Shown: in pieces, positions 6,838 through 15,819 of the stretch | How positions within the stretch are numbered: the first letter of the stretch is position 1 | Layout: each line of letters starts with the position of its first letter | Assembly (NCBI RefSeq): GCF_003253995.1 | Contig: NZ_QKZL01000023.1 | Coordinates: 1 to 56,284 of the forward strand | Direction: 5' to 3' | DNA length: 56,284 nucleotides | DNA from: Palleronia aestuarii | Lineage (GTDB): Bacteria > Pseudomonadota > Alphaproteobacteria > Rhodobacterales > Rhodobacteraceae | Notes under the pieces: generated by a model | Database searches by the model: none | Seen by the model: the letters and a program-made list of their open reading frames with translations, nothing else | Told to the model about the DNA's origin: nothing | Program-made: the position numbers and the translations under genes

Positions 6838-9193
6838 GGGCCTGCGCGGCTTTGCCGAGCGTCCGGCGGTCTCCGACATGCTCGGCACGGCGATCCTGCG
6901 GTCGGAACGGTTCGGGCGGCACCTGCCATTCGTGTCGGCCGTGCGGGACGACGTGATCCTGACGAAGCAGGGCGATCTGATAGCCTCCGCCGTCATCGGC
7001 GGTATCGACAGCATGACCTCGGACGACGCGGCGATCAACGAGATCGGAGAGGGGTTCGCGCGTGTCGTCGGACAGCTCGGCGAGCGTTTCGCGTTCTACG
7101 TCAACAAGGTCAGCCGCCCGGACCCGGCCGACCTTCCTTTGATCGACGGCGCGGGCTTCGCGGCGTCGGTCGATGCGGCCTGGCGCGCGACGCTGGCGGG
7201 GCGCGCGCTCAAGGCACGCGTCCTTATGGTCACGCTGGTCATCCGACAGAGCGCTGCCGACCGGTTCACCTTCCTGCCCGGGCGCGGCAAGAAGAACTTC
7301 CGCAGGGACATCACGGCACGCACGGCGGCGCTCGATGAGGCTTTGAACCTCGTGCGGGGCATCTACGCGCCCCACGGGTTCCGGCGCCTTGCCGTCTCAG
7401 ACGGGGAGTGGCTATCGCTTCTTGGGTCCGTCCTGGGGCACGGCTACCGCAAGGTGATCGCCGAGCCCGGCCAGCTTCTCGCCGAGACCATGACGAACTT
7501 CGAGGTGACGTTCCGGAGCGGAACGCTGGTGCTCGAGAACGGGATGGAGACGCGTTTCGGCGCGATCTTCGGGATGAAGAGCTACCCCGCGCGAACCTGG
7601 CCCACGATGCTGGATGGGTTGCAGCTCCCCTATGATGTGACCGTTACGAACTCCTTCATTCCCCGGCGCGGGAACGAGGCGACAGAGAGGATCACGCGGA
7701 TCTACCGGCAGCGCGGCGTCTCAGAGGACGCGGCGATCAGCCTGACCGAACAGCTCGTGCAGGCCGCCGACGACGTGGCGTCCGGGCGCACGAGCTTCGG
7801 CGATCATCATTGCTCGGTGCAGGTCTTCTGCGACAGCCCCGAGGAGCTGGAAGATGCGGCGTCGGAGGTCTGGCGCGCGGCACAGGAGGCCGGTGCGGTG
7901 ATGGTCCGCGAACGCTGGGCGGCCAAGGCACTCTATTTCGCGCAGGTTCCGGGCAACTGGCCCTATCGCATTCGCGACGGGCTGGTCTCGGCGCACAATT
8001 TTGCGGAGCTGGCGGCGCTGCACAACACCAGCCGCGGCCGGGCGCCTGATGAGAGCCCCTGGGGCGTCAGCATCACCGCGTTCCCGACCGTCTCTTCCAC
8101 GCTCCACCGGTTCAATTTTCATGAACGGGGCCGCGCGGGCGAGGAGCCGAGCGTGGGCCACACGCTCGTTCTCGGCCGGACGGGTTCGGGCAAGACGATC
8201 TCGACGGCGTTCCTCATGGCGCAGGCGAGGCGGGCCGATGCCCGGTTGATCGTCTTCGACAAGGACCAGGGCCTCGAGATGGCGGTGCGGGCGCTCGGCG
8301 GCTCCTACAGCGAAATCAGGATCGGCGAGCCGACGGGGTTCAACCCGTTCGCGACCGAGACCGATGCGCGCGGGGCCGCATGGCTGACGGACTGGCTGAC
8401 GGACATTCTCGGCCGCACGGCACCACTCGACACGGTGCAGAGCGTGGCTCTGAACGAGGCCGTGCGCCAGATCACCCGCGCGGAGACGGAGCTTCGGACG
8501 TTCGAGGGGCTGGAAAGCCTCGTCGCCTCGACCGACGACGACGGCGATCTGGTGACGCGGGTGCGGGAATGGACCGCGCAGGGCCGTTTCGGATGGCTCT
8601 TCGCACGGCCCGCCCGGAAGTCGATCTCCATCGGCGAGGATGTCGTCGGCCTCGATATGACCGAGCTTCTGGATCAGAACGCCGAACGCAGCGCGCTCCT
8701 GGCCTATCTCTTCCGGCGGATCGAACGTGTGGTCGAGGACAGGCATCCGACGATCATCGTCATCGACGAAGCCTGGAAGATGCTCGCCGACGACATCTTC
8801 GTGAAGCGCCTTCACGACTGGCTCGTCACCATGCGGAAGCGGAATTGCGTCGTGATGATGCTGACGCAAACGCCGGGGCATCTCGTCGAAAGCTCGGTCG
8901 GCACGATCATCACCGAGAGCGTCGCGACTCAGCTCTTGTTCCCAAACCCTCGCGCGAACCCCGAGGACTACAAGATCCTACGGCTGAACGAGCGCGAGGC
9001 CGAGTTTCTGTCCGGGCCGACCGGAGGACAGCGCCTGGCGCTACTCCGGTCGGGGCCGGATAGCGTCTACGTCAACACCGACCTCTCGGGCCTCGGCGGC
9101 CTGGTGACGGTCCTCGGCGGCGGGAAGACCGGCGACGAGCGCGCGCCCATCGAGTGGCGGCAAACCCCTGAGTTTTGGAAGGAGATGACATGA
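6827..9193 (+). CDS. virB4: VirB4 ATPase of the type IV secretion system
   Basis: The 788-residue VirB4/TrbE ATPase that energises pilus assembly and substrate transfer at the inner membrane. The C-terminal RecA-like domain has Walker A GRTGSGKT at about residue 450, Walker B TIIVIDEAWKML at about 640, and the family motif VMMLTQTPGHLVES. The N-terminal CagE_TrbE_VirB domain is complete. The ATG at 6827 has GGGGGTGA 5 bases upstream and is preferred over the GTG at 6818. The stop overlaps the lipoprotein gene in ATGA. Confidence 0.95.
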   Translation: MSAKGLRGFAERPAVSDMLGTAILRSERFGRHLPFVSAVRDDVILTKQGDLIASAVIGGIDSMTSDDAAINEIGEGFARVVGQLGERFAFYVNKVSRPDPADLPLIDGAGFAASVDAAWRATLAGRALKARVLMVTLVIRQSAADRFTFLPGRGKKNFRRDITARTAALDEALNLVRGIYAPHGFRRLAVSDGEWLSLLGSVLGHGYRKVIAEPGQLLAETMTNFEVTFRSGTLVLENGMETRFGAIFGMKSYPARTWPTMLDGLQLPYDVTVTNSFIPRRGNEATERITRIYRQRGVSEDAAISLTEQLVQAADDVASGRTSFGDHHCSVQVFCDSPEELEDAASEVWRAAQEAGAVMVRERWAAKALYFAQVPGNWPYRIRDGLVSAHNFAELAALHNTSRGRAPDESPWGVSITAFPTVSSTLHRFNFHERGRAGEEPSVGHTLVLGRTGSGKTISTAFLMAQARRADARLIVFDKDQGLEMAVRALGGSYSEIRIGEPTGFNPFATETDARGAAWLTDWLTDILGRTAPLDTVQSVALNEAVRQITRAETELRTFEGLESLVASTDDDGDLVTRVREWTAQGRFGWLFARPARKSISIGEDVVGLDMTELLDQNAERSALLAYLFRRIERVVEDRHPTIIVIDEAWKMLADDIFVKRLHDWLVTMRKRNCVVMMLTQTPGHLVESSVGTIITESVATQLLFPNPRANPEDYKILRLNEREAEFLSGPTGGQRLALLRSGPDSVYVNTDLSGLGGLVTVLGGGKTGDERAPIEWRQTPEFWKEMT

Positions 9194-9384
9194 CGACACG
9201 CCTTTGCGTGGCCCTGATGGCGCTCGCCGCGCTCGCAAGCTGCGCGGGTGTCTCCACGGGCGTCCGCTCCCCGTGCTTCGAGCGCGGTGCGGTCGTGACC
9301 CGATCGGTGTCCTTCCTAGCCGATCCCGTGGCATCGGCTCCGACCGAGGATGTGGCCCATGATTGCGATTTCCGGTCGTTCTGA
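9190..9384 (+). CDS. VirB7-like small lipoprotein
   Basis: A 64-residue lipoprotein. The signal peptide MTTRLCVALMALAALASC ends in a lipobox (ALASC), so Cys18 is the acylated residue. The mature part has two further cysteines (SPCFERG and HDCDFRSF). Size, lipid anchor and position behind virB4 fit VirB7, the outer-membrane lipoprotein that stabilises VirB9, although it is farther from virB8-virB9 than in the Ti plasmid. The start lies in an ATGA overlap with virB4. The gene end overlaps the next start by 26 bases. Confidence 0.65.
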   Translation: MTTRLCVALMALAALASCAGVSTGVRSPCFERGAVVTRSVSFLADPVASAPTEDVAHDCDFRSF

Positions 9385-10483
9385 TCGCATGATCCGGGCG
9401 GCCGTCGCGGCCGTGGTGACCGCCTCCACGGCGGCCGCGCAAGGCGTGCCGGTCATCGACGGCTCGGCCCTGGCCAATGCCATCTCGCGTGTCGAAGAAC
9501 ATGCGCGGGACTTCGGACTTCAGACCGAGAAGCTGACGGCGCGATCGCGCCAGGCAGAGCTTCATGAAGACCAGGGGCAAGCCTATGCGCGCTTTCTCGA
9601 AGAGACGACCGGCGCGACCGACCTGAGCGGGTTCGAGGACGGCGCGGGCGATTTCGCGAGCGCGGCCGAGACCTATCCCGCCGTCGAGACACATCCCGAT
9701 GCCGAACGCCTGTTCGGCGAGGATCAGGATGTCGAGCGGATGATCATCACGGTCGCGCAGCGGCATCAGGGCCATCCCGGCGTGGCGGCGGGCGGGTTGA
9801 ACCCGCTCACGTGGCGCATCCTCTTCCAATCCCTCATCAAGCAGGAAAGCCGCTTCAACAACGCCGCCGTCAGCCATGTGGGCGCGCGCGGGTTCTGCCA
9901 GCTCATGCCGGGAACGGCGAGCGACCTAGGCGTCGATCCGCGCGATCCGTGGCAGAACCTCGACGGGGGCGCGCGCTACATCCTCGCACAGCTCGAAAGG
10001 TTCGGGCGCGTCGACCATGCGCTCGCGGCCTACAATGCCGGGCCCGGCCGCGTGATCGAATACGGAGGCATTCCGCCCTTCGAGGAAACCCAGACCTACG
10101 TCCGCCGCATCCGGGGCTATTACGAGGAATATCTGGGCCAGATCACGAGCGCGGACATGACCGGCTCGCTTGCGGGCTTCGATGGCGCTTCGGCCGCCTG
10201 GGGCAACTGGTCGGACGCATCCGTCGGATATGGAGGCCATGTCGGCGGGCAGGTCGATCAGGCCATGGGACGCATCGCGGCCTTGCTCGACAGGGGCGCG
10301 CCGTCGAACGCCAAGGAAGCGGTCGATCTCAACACCTACATGCTCGGCGAACGCGCGCGCCTCATGGCGCTGACGCTCCGCCTGCGCGCGGCGCACGCGA
10401 AAGTCGACGCCGCCCGCGGCTTGACGGACGCGGCCGACGCCCTGGCCAAGTCCACATTCTGGAGGTTCATCGATGAAGGCTGA
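9359..10483 (+). CDS. VirB5-like protein with an inserted lytic transglycosylase domain
   Basis: A 374-residue exported protein with an unusual layout. After a signal peptide (IRAAVAAVVTASTAAAQ) the mature N-terminus is GVPVIDGSALANAI, nearly the same as that of the VirB5 protein encoded next. An SLT transglycosylase domain follows: catalytic Glu near residue 164 in [50 protein letters not shown]. The C-terminus (AVDLNTYMLGERARLMAL) again matches VirB5 (SIDLNTRMAAETNFML). So a wall-cutting domain sits inside VirB5-type ends. The ATG at 9359 has GAGG 9 bases upstream. The likely role is placing the pilus-tip protein and wall opening together. Confidence 0.85.
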   Translation: MIAISGRSDRMIRAAVAAVVTASTAAAQGVPVIDGSALANAISRVEEHARDFGLQTEKLTARSRQAELHEDQGQAYARFLEETTGATDLSGFEDGAGDFASAAETYPAVETHPDAERLFGEDQDVERMIITVAQRHQGHPGVAAGGLNPLTWRILFQSLIKQESRFNNAAVSHVGARGFCQLMPGTASDLGVDPRDPWQNLDGGARYILAQLERFGRVDHALAAYNAGPGRVIEYGGIPPFEETQTYVRRIRGYYEEYLGQITSADMTGSLAGFDGASAAWGNWSDASVGYGGHVGGQVDQAMGRIAALLDRGAPSNAKEAVDLNTYMLGERARLMALTLRLRAAHAKVDAARGLTDAADALAKSTFWRFIDEG

Positions 10484-11309
10484 ACGCATGTCCCGGTTCC
10501 TGGCCGGTCTCGCCACCTCCGCGCTCATCTCGGTGGCAGGGGCGAGCCCGGGTTTCATGCCCCGCGTGGCCGCGGCCCAGGGCGTACCGGTCATCGACGG
10601 CTCGAACCTGGCGCAGAATATCGAGCAGCTTCAGGCGGCGCTGCGCGACGCCAACAACCAGATCCAGCAAATCGAGGAGCTACGCCGGCAGATCGAGTTG
10701 CAGATCGAGCAGATCACGAACCTCGAAGGCATCTTGGGCTCGATCAGCGGACTGAACGAGATCGGGTCGCTCTACAATAGCGCCGAGGACCTGCGGTCCC
10801 GCGCGGCGAAGATCACCAACATGAACGGCTTTTTGCGCGCGGTTCAACTCGGCGATTTCGACAGCCTCGTGGACAGTCTTCTCGATGGCGACGTGACCAT
10901 GGGCGACAAGCGCGCTGCCGAGGCATTGCAGGAGACCATGGAAAGTGCGGGCTTCACCCGTGAGCGCCTGGACGCACTGAACAACGCAGAAGACCCGCAG
11001 GGTGAGATCATCGCGCGGACGGCCGCGGCAAACGCCACCGGCATCGCCGCCGCGCAGCTTGCCTACGACGAGGCGGGCCAGAGCATCGAGCGGGTAGACG
11101 GGCTGGTCGACGAGATCGCCAACCAGGAGACGCTGAAGGAATCCATCGACCTCAACACGCGGATGGCGGCCGAAACGAATTTCATGCTCGGGCAGATGTG
11201 GCGGCTCAACGCGGCACAGGGTCTCGCGCAGGGTCAGAGCGGCATCGACTTCGCGGCCGAGCAGGCCCGCGCCCGTTCGTTCTTCGATTTTAGCGGCGCG
11301 GAGGAGTGA
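10473..11309 (+). CDS. virB5: VirB5-like minor pilin/pilus-tip protein
   Basis: A 278-residue exported helical protein of the VirB5/TrbJ type. The signal peptide ends near VAAAQ (residue 35). The mature part is dominated by long helices with coiled-coil character (LQAALRDANNQIQQIEELRR), then LGSISGLNEIGSLYN and the C-terminal SIDLNTRMAAETNFMLGQMW. VirB5 proteins sit at the pilus tip and contact the recipient. The gene overlaps the preceding chimera by 11 bases and shares its start and end sequences, so the two probably arose by duplication. Confidence 0.82.
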   Translation: MKAERMSRFLAGLATSALISVAGASPGFMPRVAAAQGVPVIDGSNLAQNIEQLQAALRDANNQIQQIEELRRQIELQIEQITNLEGILGSISGLNEIGSLYNSAEDLRSRAAKITNMNGFLRAVQLGDFDSLVDSLLDGDVTMGDKRAAEALQETMESAGFTRERLDALNNAEDPQGEIIARTAAANATGIAAAQLAYDEAGQSIERVDGLVDEIANQETLKESIDLNTRMAAETNFMLGQMWRLNAAQGLAQGQSGIDFAAEQARARSFFDFSGAEE

Positions 11310-11313
11310 CGCC

Positions 11314-11814
11314 ATGATCCAGATGAGAATCCTTGCCATGGTGGCGATGACGCTGATGGCCGTGTCGGCGTCGGCGCAGGAAGCGTCCGACCTGTCGGAC
11401 ACGGGCGTCCTCGATGCGCTCCAGGAGGCGATCGACGCCAGCGACGAGGCCCGCGTCCTGGAACTGATGCAGGAAGCAGAGAGTCGCGGGCTGACGATCG
11501 AAGCGCGTGGTGGCGCGCCCCGTTGCGAACAGCCCGTGGTGCCGAAGGTGGGTGCCCTCGAGCACCCGTTCCGCTGGGGCATGGCCAAGCAGGCGCACGG
11601 GATCAGGCTGCGCCAGCTTGCGATGGAGCAGGGCTATTGCGGCTGTCTCTCGGAGCTCATGGATTTCGCCGAGTTCACCCGGGAACGGACGGGAAAGTCG
11701 CCGGAGGCGCTGACTGAAGATGATCTCGCAACGATCCGCGAATGGTATCATGGTATCCGGGGCGAAATCAGAGAGCCTTACATCGCCTATCGCAACCGTC
11801 AGTGCGGGGACTGA
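11314..11814 (+). CDS. Secreted hypothetical protein in the virB operon
   Basis: A 166-residue protein with a signal peptide (MRILAMVAMTLMAVSASAQ) and four cysteines in the mature part (APRCEQPV, GYCGCLSEL, NRQCGD) that suggest disulfides. GGAG lies 8 bases before the start. I know no family name. Its position between virB5 and virB6, with 4- and 3-base gaps, marks it as a structural or accessory part of the secretion system; that is inference. Confidence 0.65.
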   Translation: MIQMRILAMVAMTLMAVSASAQEASDLSDTGVLDALQEAIDASDEARVLELMQEAESRGLTIEARGGAPRCEQPVVPKVGALEHPFRWGMAKQAHGIRLRQLAMEQGYCGCLSELMDFAEFTRERTGKSPEALTEDDLATIREWYHGIRGEIREPYIAYRNRQCGD

Positions 11815-11817
11815 CGG

Positions 11818-12852
11818 ATGGCGGTTATCAACGATATACTTGATATGGTGGATGGTGTCGTCGTCGGCGTTGCCGGCGATACCTACGCTGACATCGCGAA
11901 CATGGTGCAGCCGGTCGTCGCCACCAGCTCCGTTCTGATCGTCGCCCTGGTCGGCATCAACATCATCACGATGACCGTGGCGCTGGCGCCCTCGACCATC
12001 CTCGGGCTGCTCCTGCGGCTCGTGCTCATCAACATCTTCCTCGATTTCAGCAATCTCGAACCCGTCTATATGGCGCTCACGGAAGGACCTGCGGCGGTTG
12101 GTGCGGGAATGCTTTCAGCTTTGAGCGGGGGCGAAGCGACCAATCTATACGAAGGGCTCGACGATCTCTATGTGAGCTGCCTCGAAATCGGCGAGGCGAT
12201 CGCTGACAATGGCGGCCTCTTCGCGGGGCCGATGACGGCGGTCCTGATGTTCTTGGTCGCGGCGCTCATGGCGGTCGCGACGATCATCATCCTCTCGGCC
12301 GCGAAGATCATGATCGCGGTGCTCCTGGCGATCGCGCCGGTCGCGATCGGCTGCACGATGTTCAAGCAGTCGGCACCCGTCTTCGAGGCATGGGTGAAGC
12401 TCGCGCTCGGCTTCGCCTTCGTTCCGCTCTTCGTGGCGGCCATGGCCGGCTTCACGATCGCGGCCGGGGAGACGGTCGCGCCGAGCGACCTGTCGGATGC
12501 CGAGACGATCGGCGACGTGATCTCCTTCGTGGTGGTGATGCTCCTGGGGGCCGGCCTGATGGCGTTGATCCCCGGTTTCGCGTCGAGTCTCGCGGCCACG
12601 AATATTGGGATCGCCGGCGTGAACGACAGGTTCACCGGAAGCATGAGCCGGGCCATGCGCGGGGCCGGCGGCGCGATCCGCGGCACCGACGATTTCCGAC
12701 GCGGTGCGACGGCAGGTGCGCGTGGCCTCGGCGTGTCCGACCGCTCGTCGAGCGCCGCGCGGATCGGCAACTACACTGGCACCGGCATCGTGAGCGGTGC
12801 CGCCCGCGCACGCCAGCTTGCCGGCAAGATGAAGGGTGGTAAGCCGCAATGA
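11818..12852 (+). CDS. virB6: VirB6/TrbL-like polytopic channel protein
   Basis: A 344-residue inner-membrane protein of the VirB6/TrbL family. At least five hydrophobic segments are visible: SSVLIVALVGINIITMTV, STILGLLLRLVLINIFL, TAVLMFLVAALMAVATIII, MIAVLLAIAPVAIGCTMF and FAFVPLFVAAMAGFTIA. The motif with CTMFKQSAPVFEAWVKL is typical of the family. The C-terminus is Gly/Arg-rich and probably cytoplasmic. VirB6 is part of the inner-membrane channel. The stop overlaps virB8 by 4 bases. Confidence 0.88.
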   Translation: MAVINDILDMVDGVVVGVAGDTYADIANMVQPVVATSSVLIVALVGINIITMTVALAPSTILGLLLRLVLINIFLDFSNLEPVYMALTEGPAAVGAGMLSALSGGEATNLYEGLDDLYVSCLEIGEAIADNGGLFAGPMTAVLMFLVAALMAVATIIILSAAKIMIAVLLAIAPVAIGCTMFKQSAPVFEAWVKLALGFAFVPLFVAAMAGFTIAAGETVAPSDLSDAETIGDVISFVVVMLLGAGLMALIPGFASSLAATNIGIAGVNDRFTGSMSRAMRGAGGAIRGTDDFRRGATAGARGLGVSDRSSSAARIGNYTGTGIVSGAARARQLAGKMKGGKPQ

Positions 12853-13502
12853 GCGATTTCGACATTGATCTCGTGACCGGTCCCCGGCGATCCGCTCGGA
12901 TCGCGTGGCTCGTGGCGGGCTGCTCCGTGATCGTGTCGGTGCTTCTTGCGATCGTCCTGGTCGTTCTTCTGCCGCTTCGCAGCACCGAGGTCTTCACTGT
13001 CCTGGTGGACAGTACGACCGGCGCCGCAGAGCGCATCTATCAAGTGCAGCCGACCGGCATCGAGGATGCCGAGGCAATGAAGCAGGCGTTGCTTGTGGCT
13101 TACGTCAACGACCGCGAGAGCTACTTCCGGGCGGGCATTCAGGAACGGCTCGAGAGCGTACGGCGCCGATCCGCGGGTCAGGCGCGCCGCACGCTCGTCG
13201 AGCTTTGGTCGGAGGACAGCGAGAGCTACCCGCCGCGCGTCTACGGACCCGGCGCCCAAGTCGATGTCGAAGTTCGCAGCATCACCTTCTTCGAGCCCGA
13301 AGTGGCGCGTGTGAGATTCACGAAGATCCTCCAGCGCCCCAACCGAGACACGGTGCGCCAGTCCTTCGTGGCGACCGTCGAGTTTGATTTCAGGCCTCGG
13401 CAGGAACGCTCGCTCGAGCGGGTCTGGGAGAACCCGCTCGGCTTCGAGGTCACGTCCTACAGGGTCGATGCGGAGACGCTGAACGGAGGGAGCAACGGAT
13501 GA
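12849..13502 (+). CDS. virB8: VirB8-like assembly factor
   Basis: A 217-residue bitopic inner-membrane protein. One transmembrane helix near residues 20-40 (LVAGCSVIVSVLLAIVLVVL) is followed by the periplasmic NTF2-like VirB8 domain with the features YVNDRESYF, SITFFEPEVARVRFTKIL and the C-terminal NPLGFEVTSYRVD. VirB8 joins the inner and outer membrane parts of the channel. ATGA overlaps link it to virB6 and virB9. Confidence 0.92.
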   Translation: MSDFDIDLVTGPRRSARIAWLVAGCSVIVSVLLAIVLVVLLPLRSTEVFTVLVDSTTGAAERIYQVQPTGIEDAEAMKQALLVAYVNDRESYFRAGIQERLESVRRRSAGQARRTLVELWSEDSESYPPRVYGPGAQVDVEVRSITFFEPEVARVRFTKILQRPNRDTVRQSFVATVEFDFRPRQERSLERVWENPLGFEVTSYRVDAETLNGGSNG

Positions 13503-14257
13503 AAATTACCATAAGTTTCATTCTAGGTTTTTGTTTCGCCTTCGTCGTTCCGATGGTTTCGCATGCCGAACGCGCCCCGACGACGATGGGTCAGGACGCA
13601 CGGGTACGGAATGTCCTCTACGCGCCGAGCGACGTGATCCGCATCGACACCAACCTCCTCGTGAACACGGCTGTTGAGCTCGGGCCCGGCGAGCGGATCA
13701 ATCAGGTCCTGCTCGGCGATAGCGATAGCTTCGAGGTGCAAGTTCTATCGAACCGCAACGTCGTCTCGATCAAGCCGGTAACGGCCCGGGCTTCCACCAA
13801 CATGACGATCTACACGGCTCGCCGGGCCATCGCCTTCCAGCTTACCGAGGGGCGCAGCGGCACGCCGACCTATCGCGTGGCGATCAATTTCCCCGACGAT
13901 CGGCCGCGTTCGGGTCTGAAGACCGTGAGCGCACAGACGCTCGGGCCGCGTGACACCGCCTACCAGTATACCGGCGACACGCGGAGCCAGATCACGCCGG
14001 TTCGGGTCTGGAACGACGGGCGGTCGACGTTCTTCGAGTTCCGGGGGAACGTGCGGCCCTCTGTCTTCGGGCTGAACGCGCAGGGCTATGAGATCACTCA
14101 GAACAGCGCGACGCGCGGCAATATCGTGCGGGTGGACGGCGTCAGGAACGCCTACACAGTCCGGCTTGGCGAGGAATACGTCTGCGTCCGGCGGGTGCGC
14201 GGCACCTATGAGACCGACCCGACGACGGTCGCCTACCTCCGATCGAAGGAGTTCTGA
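13499..14257 (+). CDS. virB9: VirB9-like outer-membrane channel protein
   Basis: A 252-residue periplasmic protein with a signal peptide (ITISFILGFCFAFVVPMVSHA). The N-terminal domain carries DVIRIDTNLLVNTAVELGPG and VVSIKPVTARASTNM; the C-terminal VirB7-binding domain has PVRVWNDGRSTFFEF and the ending KEF. VirB9 forms the outer-membrane core complex with VirB7 and VirB10. The first codons are AT-richer than the surroundings, which helps translation of an exported protein. Confidence 0.93.
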   Translation: MKITISFILGFCFAFVVPMVSHAERAPTTMGQDARVRNVLYAPSDVIRIDTNLLVNTAVELGPGERINQVLLGDSDSFEVQVLSNRNVVSIKPVTARASTNMTIYTARRAIAFQLTEGRSGTPTYRVAINFPDDRPRSGLKTVSAQTLGPRDTAYQYTGDTRSQITPVRVWNDGRSTFFEFRGNVRPSVFGLNAQGYEITQNSATRGNIVRVDGVRNAYTVRLGEEYVCVRRVRGTYETDPTTVAYLRSKEF

Positions 14258-14259
14258 CC

Positions 14260-15819
14260 ATGGCCGGCCCCGACGACGATCAGACGCAGCAATCAGAGAA
14301 CCCATCGCGCCCGGTATACCGGATCGACTCGCCGCGCCAGCGCATGTCCGGCGGGTCGGCGTTCGTCGTCTCGGCCATGGTGATCGGAGGGCTCGCGCTC
14401 GTGGCATGGCCATATCTCACCGGCGAAGAAACCATCTCGATCGAGACATCCGAGACCGAGGAGTTTCAGGAGGCCGACGACGATCGCGGCTTCGGCGACA
14501 TGGACCTGAGTGAGACAAATCCGCAGCAGGACGGAGAGCCGGAGATTGTCGTGATGGAACCCGAGCCGTTTGACGGCGGCGCGCTTCAGGCCCAGCTCGA
14601 CGCGCAGCGCCGGGCGATCGAGGCGCAGAACGAGGATCTGGCTTCCGAAGTGACGCGACTCCGCGAGCAGCTCTCGGATTTGGCCGGTCGCGAGCCGGAC
14701 GATAATTCGGCCGAGCTGGCGCGGGCTCTCCAGGACATCCAGCGGCAGAATGCTGACCTGATCGAGTCGCTGCGGAGCGATTTCGAGAACAGGATCGAGC
14801 AGGCCGAGCTTCAGGACCGCCAGCGGGAGGCCGACGCCGCATCGGCTCGTCAAACGGCCGAACAGCAGGCGGCCACGTTGCGTCAGCAGCTCAACTCGGT
14901 GTCGCAATCGATCGAGAGCCTGCGCCGCGAGAACCAAGCGCTCGAAGAGCAGTTTCAGCGCGGACTCGACTCCGCTTTGACCGAACAGCAGGAGCGCGAT
15001 CGCCAGGCTGAACTGGAGGCGCAGCGGCGGGCCGAGTTGGAAGCGCGCCGCGCTGAGGCCGAGGAGGCGCGGCAGGCACGGATCGAATCCGAAGGCCTTA
15101 TCTTCGATGCTGGCGGGCGAACCAGTGGTGCGCCGTCAGATGGGAATGAGGCTGTTCCGGCAGGCAGCGCCGGCGGGGCCCTGCGCGCCCCGTCGCGTGA
15201 CGATCTCGAACGCGACTTCGTGACGGCTGCCCTGGAGCCGGTGCAAACGGCCGCCGCGGAAGTGATTGCCAACCCAGGCAGCACGGTGCTTCAGGGAACG
15301 ATCATCCCCGCGACAATGGAGACGGCCATTTCGTCCGACATCCCGGGACCGGTCTCGGCTGTCGTGAACTATCCGGTCTGGAGCTTCGACCAGTCGCAGG
15401 TGGTGATCCCGCAGGGCTCGCGTCTTTTTGGCTCCTACAGCTCCGATCTCGCACTCGGGCAGAGCCGCATCCTCATCCGCTGGTCGCGGATCGTGACGCC
15501 TGACGGCCAGTCCGTACAGATGGCGTCCTTCGGGGCCGACGACCAAGGGCGGTCCGGCGTGACAGGCGATGTGAACCGGCGCTTCGGCCTACGTTTCGGG
15601 TCCGCTGCCCTGCTTTCGATCGTGGGCGCCGGACCGACGCTGGCGGCAGCGCAGTCGGACACCGAAGTGGGAGCGGAGGTTGCGGAGGACATCGCCGATG
15701 ACTTTTCGCGAACGACGCAATCCGTCGCCAGCGAATACGCGCGTATTCCGCAGGAAATCTCGATCCAGCCCGGGGCTTCAATTACCGTCATCGTTGATCG
15801 CGACCTGGAGTTCTTCTGA
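14260..15819 (+). CDS. virB10: VirB10-like scaffold protein with a long coiled coil
   Basis: A 519-residue VirB10/TrbI protein that spans both membranes. One N-terminal membrane helix (AFVVSAMVIGGLALVAWPYL) is followed by an acidic stretch. A long Gln/Glu/Arg coiled coil (about residues 105-275) replaces the Pro-rich linker of other VirB10 proteins. The C-terminal beta-barrel domain has VIANPGSTVLQGTIIPATME, SQVVIPQGSRLFGSYSSDL and the ending ASITVIVDRDLEFF. It senses ATPase activity and gates the outer pore. The linker is unusually charged. Confidence 0.93.
   Translation: MAGPDDDQTQQSENPSRPVYRIDSPRQRMSGGSAFVVSAMVIGGLALVAWPYLTGEETISIETSETEEFQEADDDRGFGDMDLSETNPQQDGEPEIVVMEPEPFDGGALQAQLDAQRRAIEAQNEDLASEVTRLREQLSDLAGREPDDNSAELARALQDIQRQNADLIESLRSDFENRIEQAELQDRQREADAASARQTAEQQAATLRQQLNSVSQSIESLRRENQALEEQFQRGLDSALTEQQERDRQAELEAQRRAELEARRAEAEEARQARIESEGLIFDAGGRTSGAPSDGNEAVPAGSAGGALRAPSRDDLERDFVTAALEPVQTAAAEVIANPGSTVLQGTIIPATMETAISSDIPGPVSAVVNYPVWSFDQSQVVIPQGSRLFGSYSSDLALGQSRILIRWSRIVTPDGQSVQMASFGADDQGRSGVTGDVNRRFGLRFGSAALLSIVGAGPTLAAAQSDTEVGAEVAEDIADDFSRTTQSVASEYARIPQEISIQPGASITVIVDRDLEFF

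Noticed and set aside
7721-8881. A 386-codon open frame opposite virB4
   Set aside because: It is antisense to the conserved ATPase domain and has no domain of its own.
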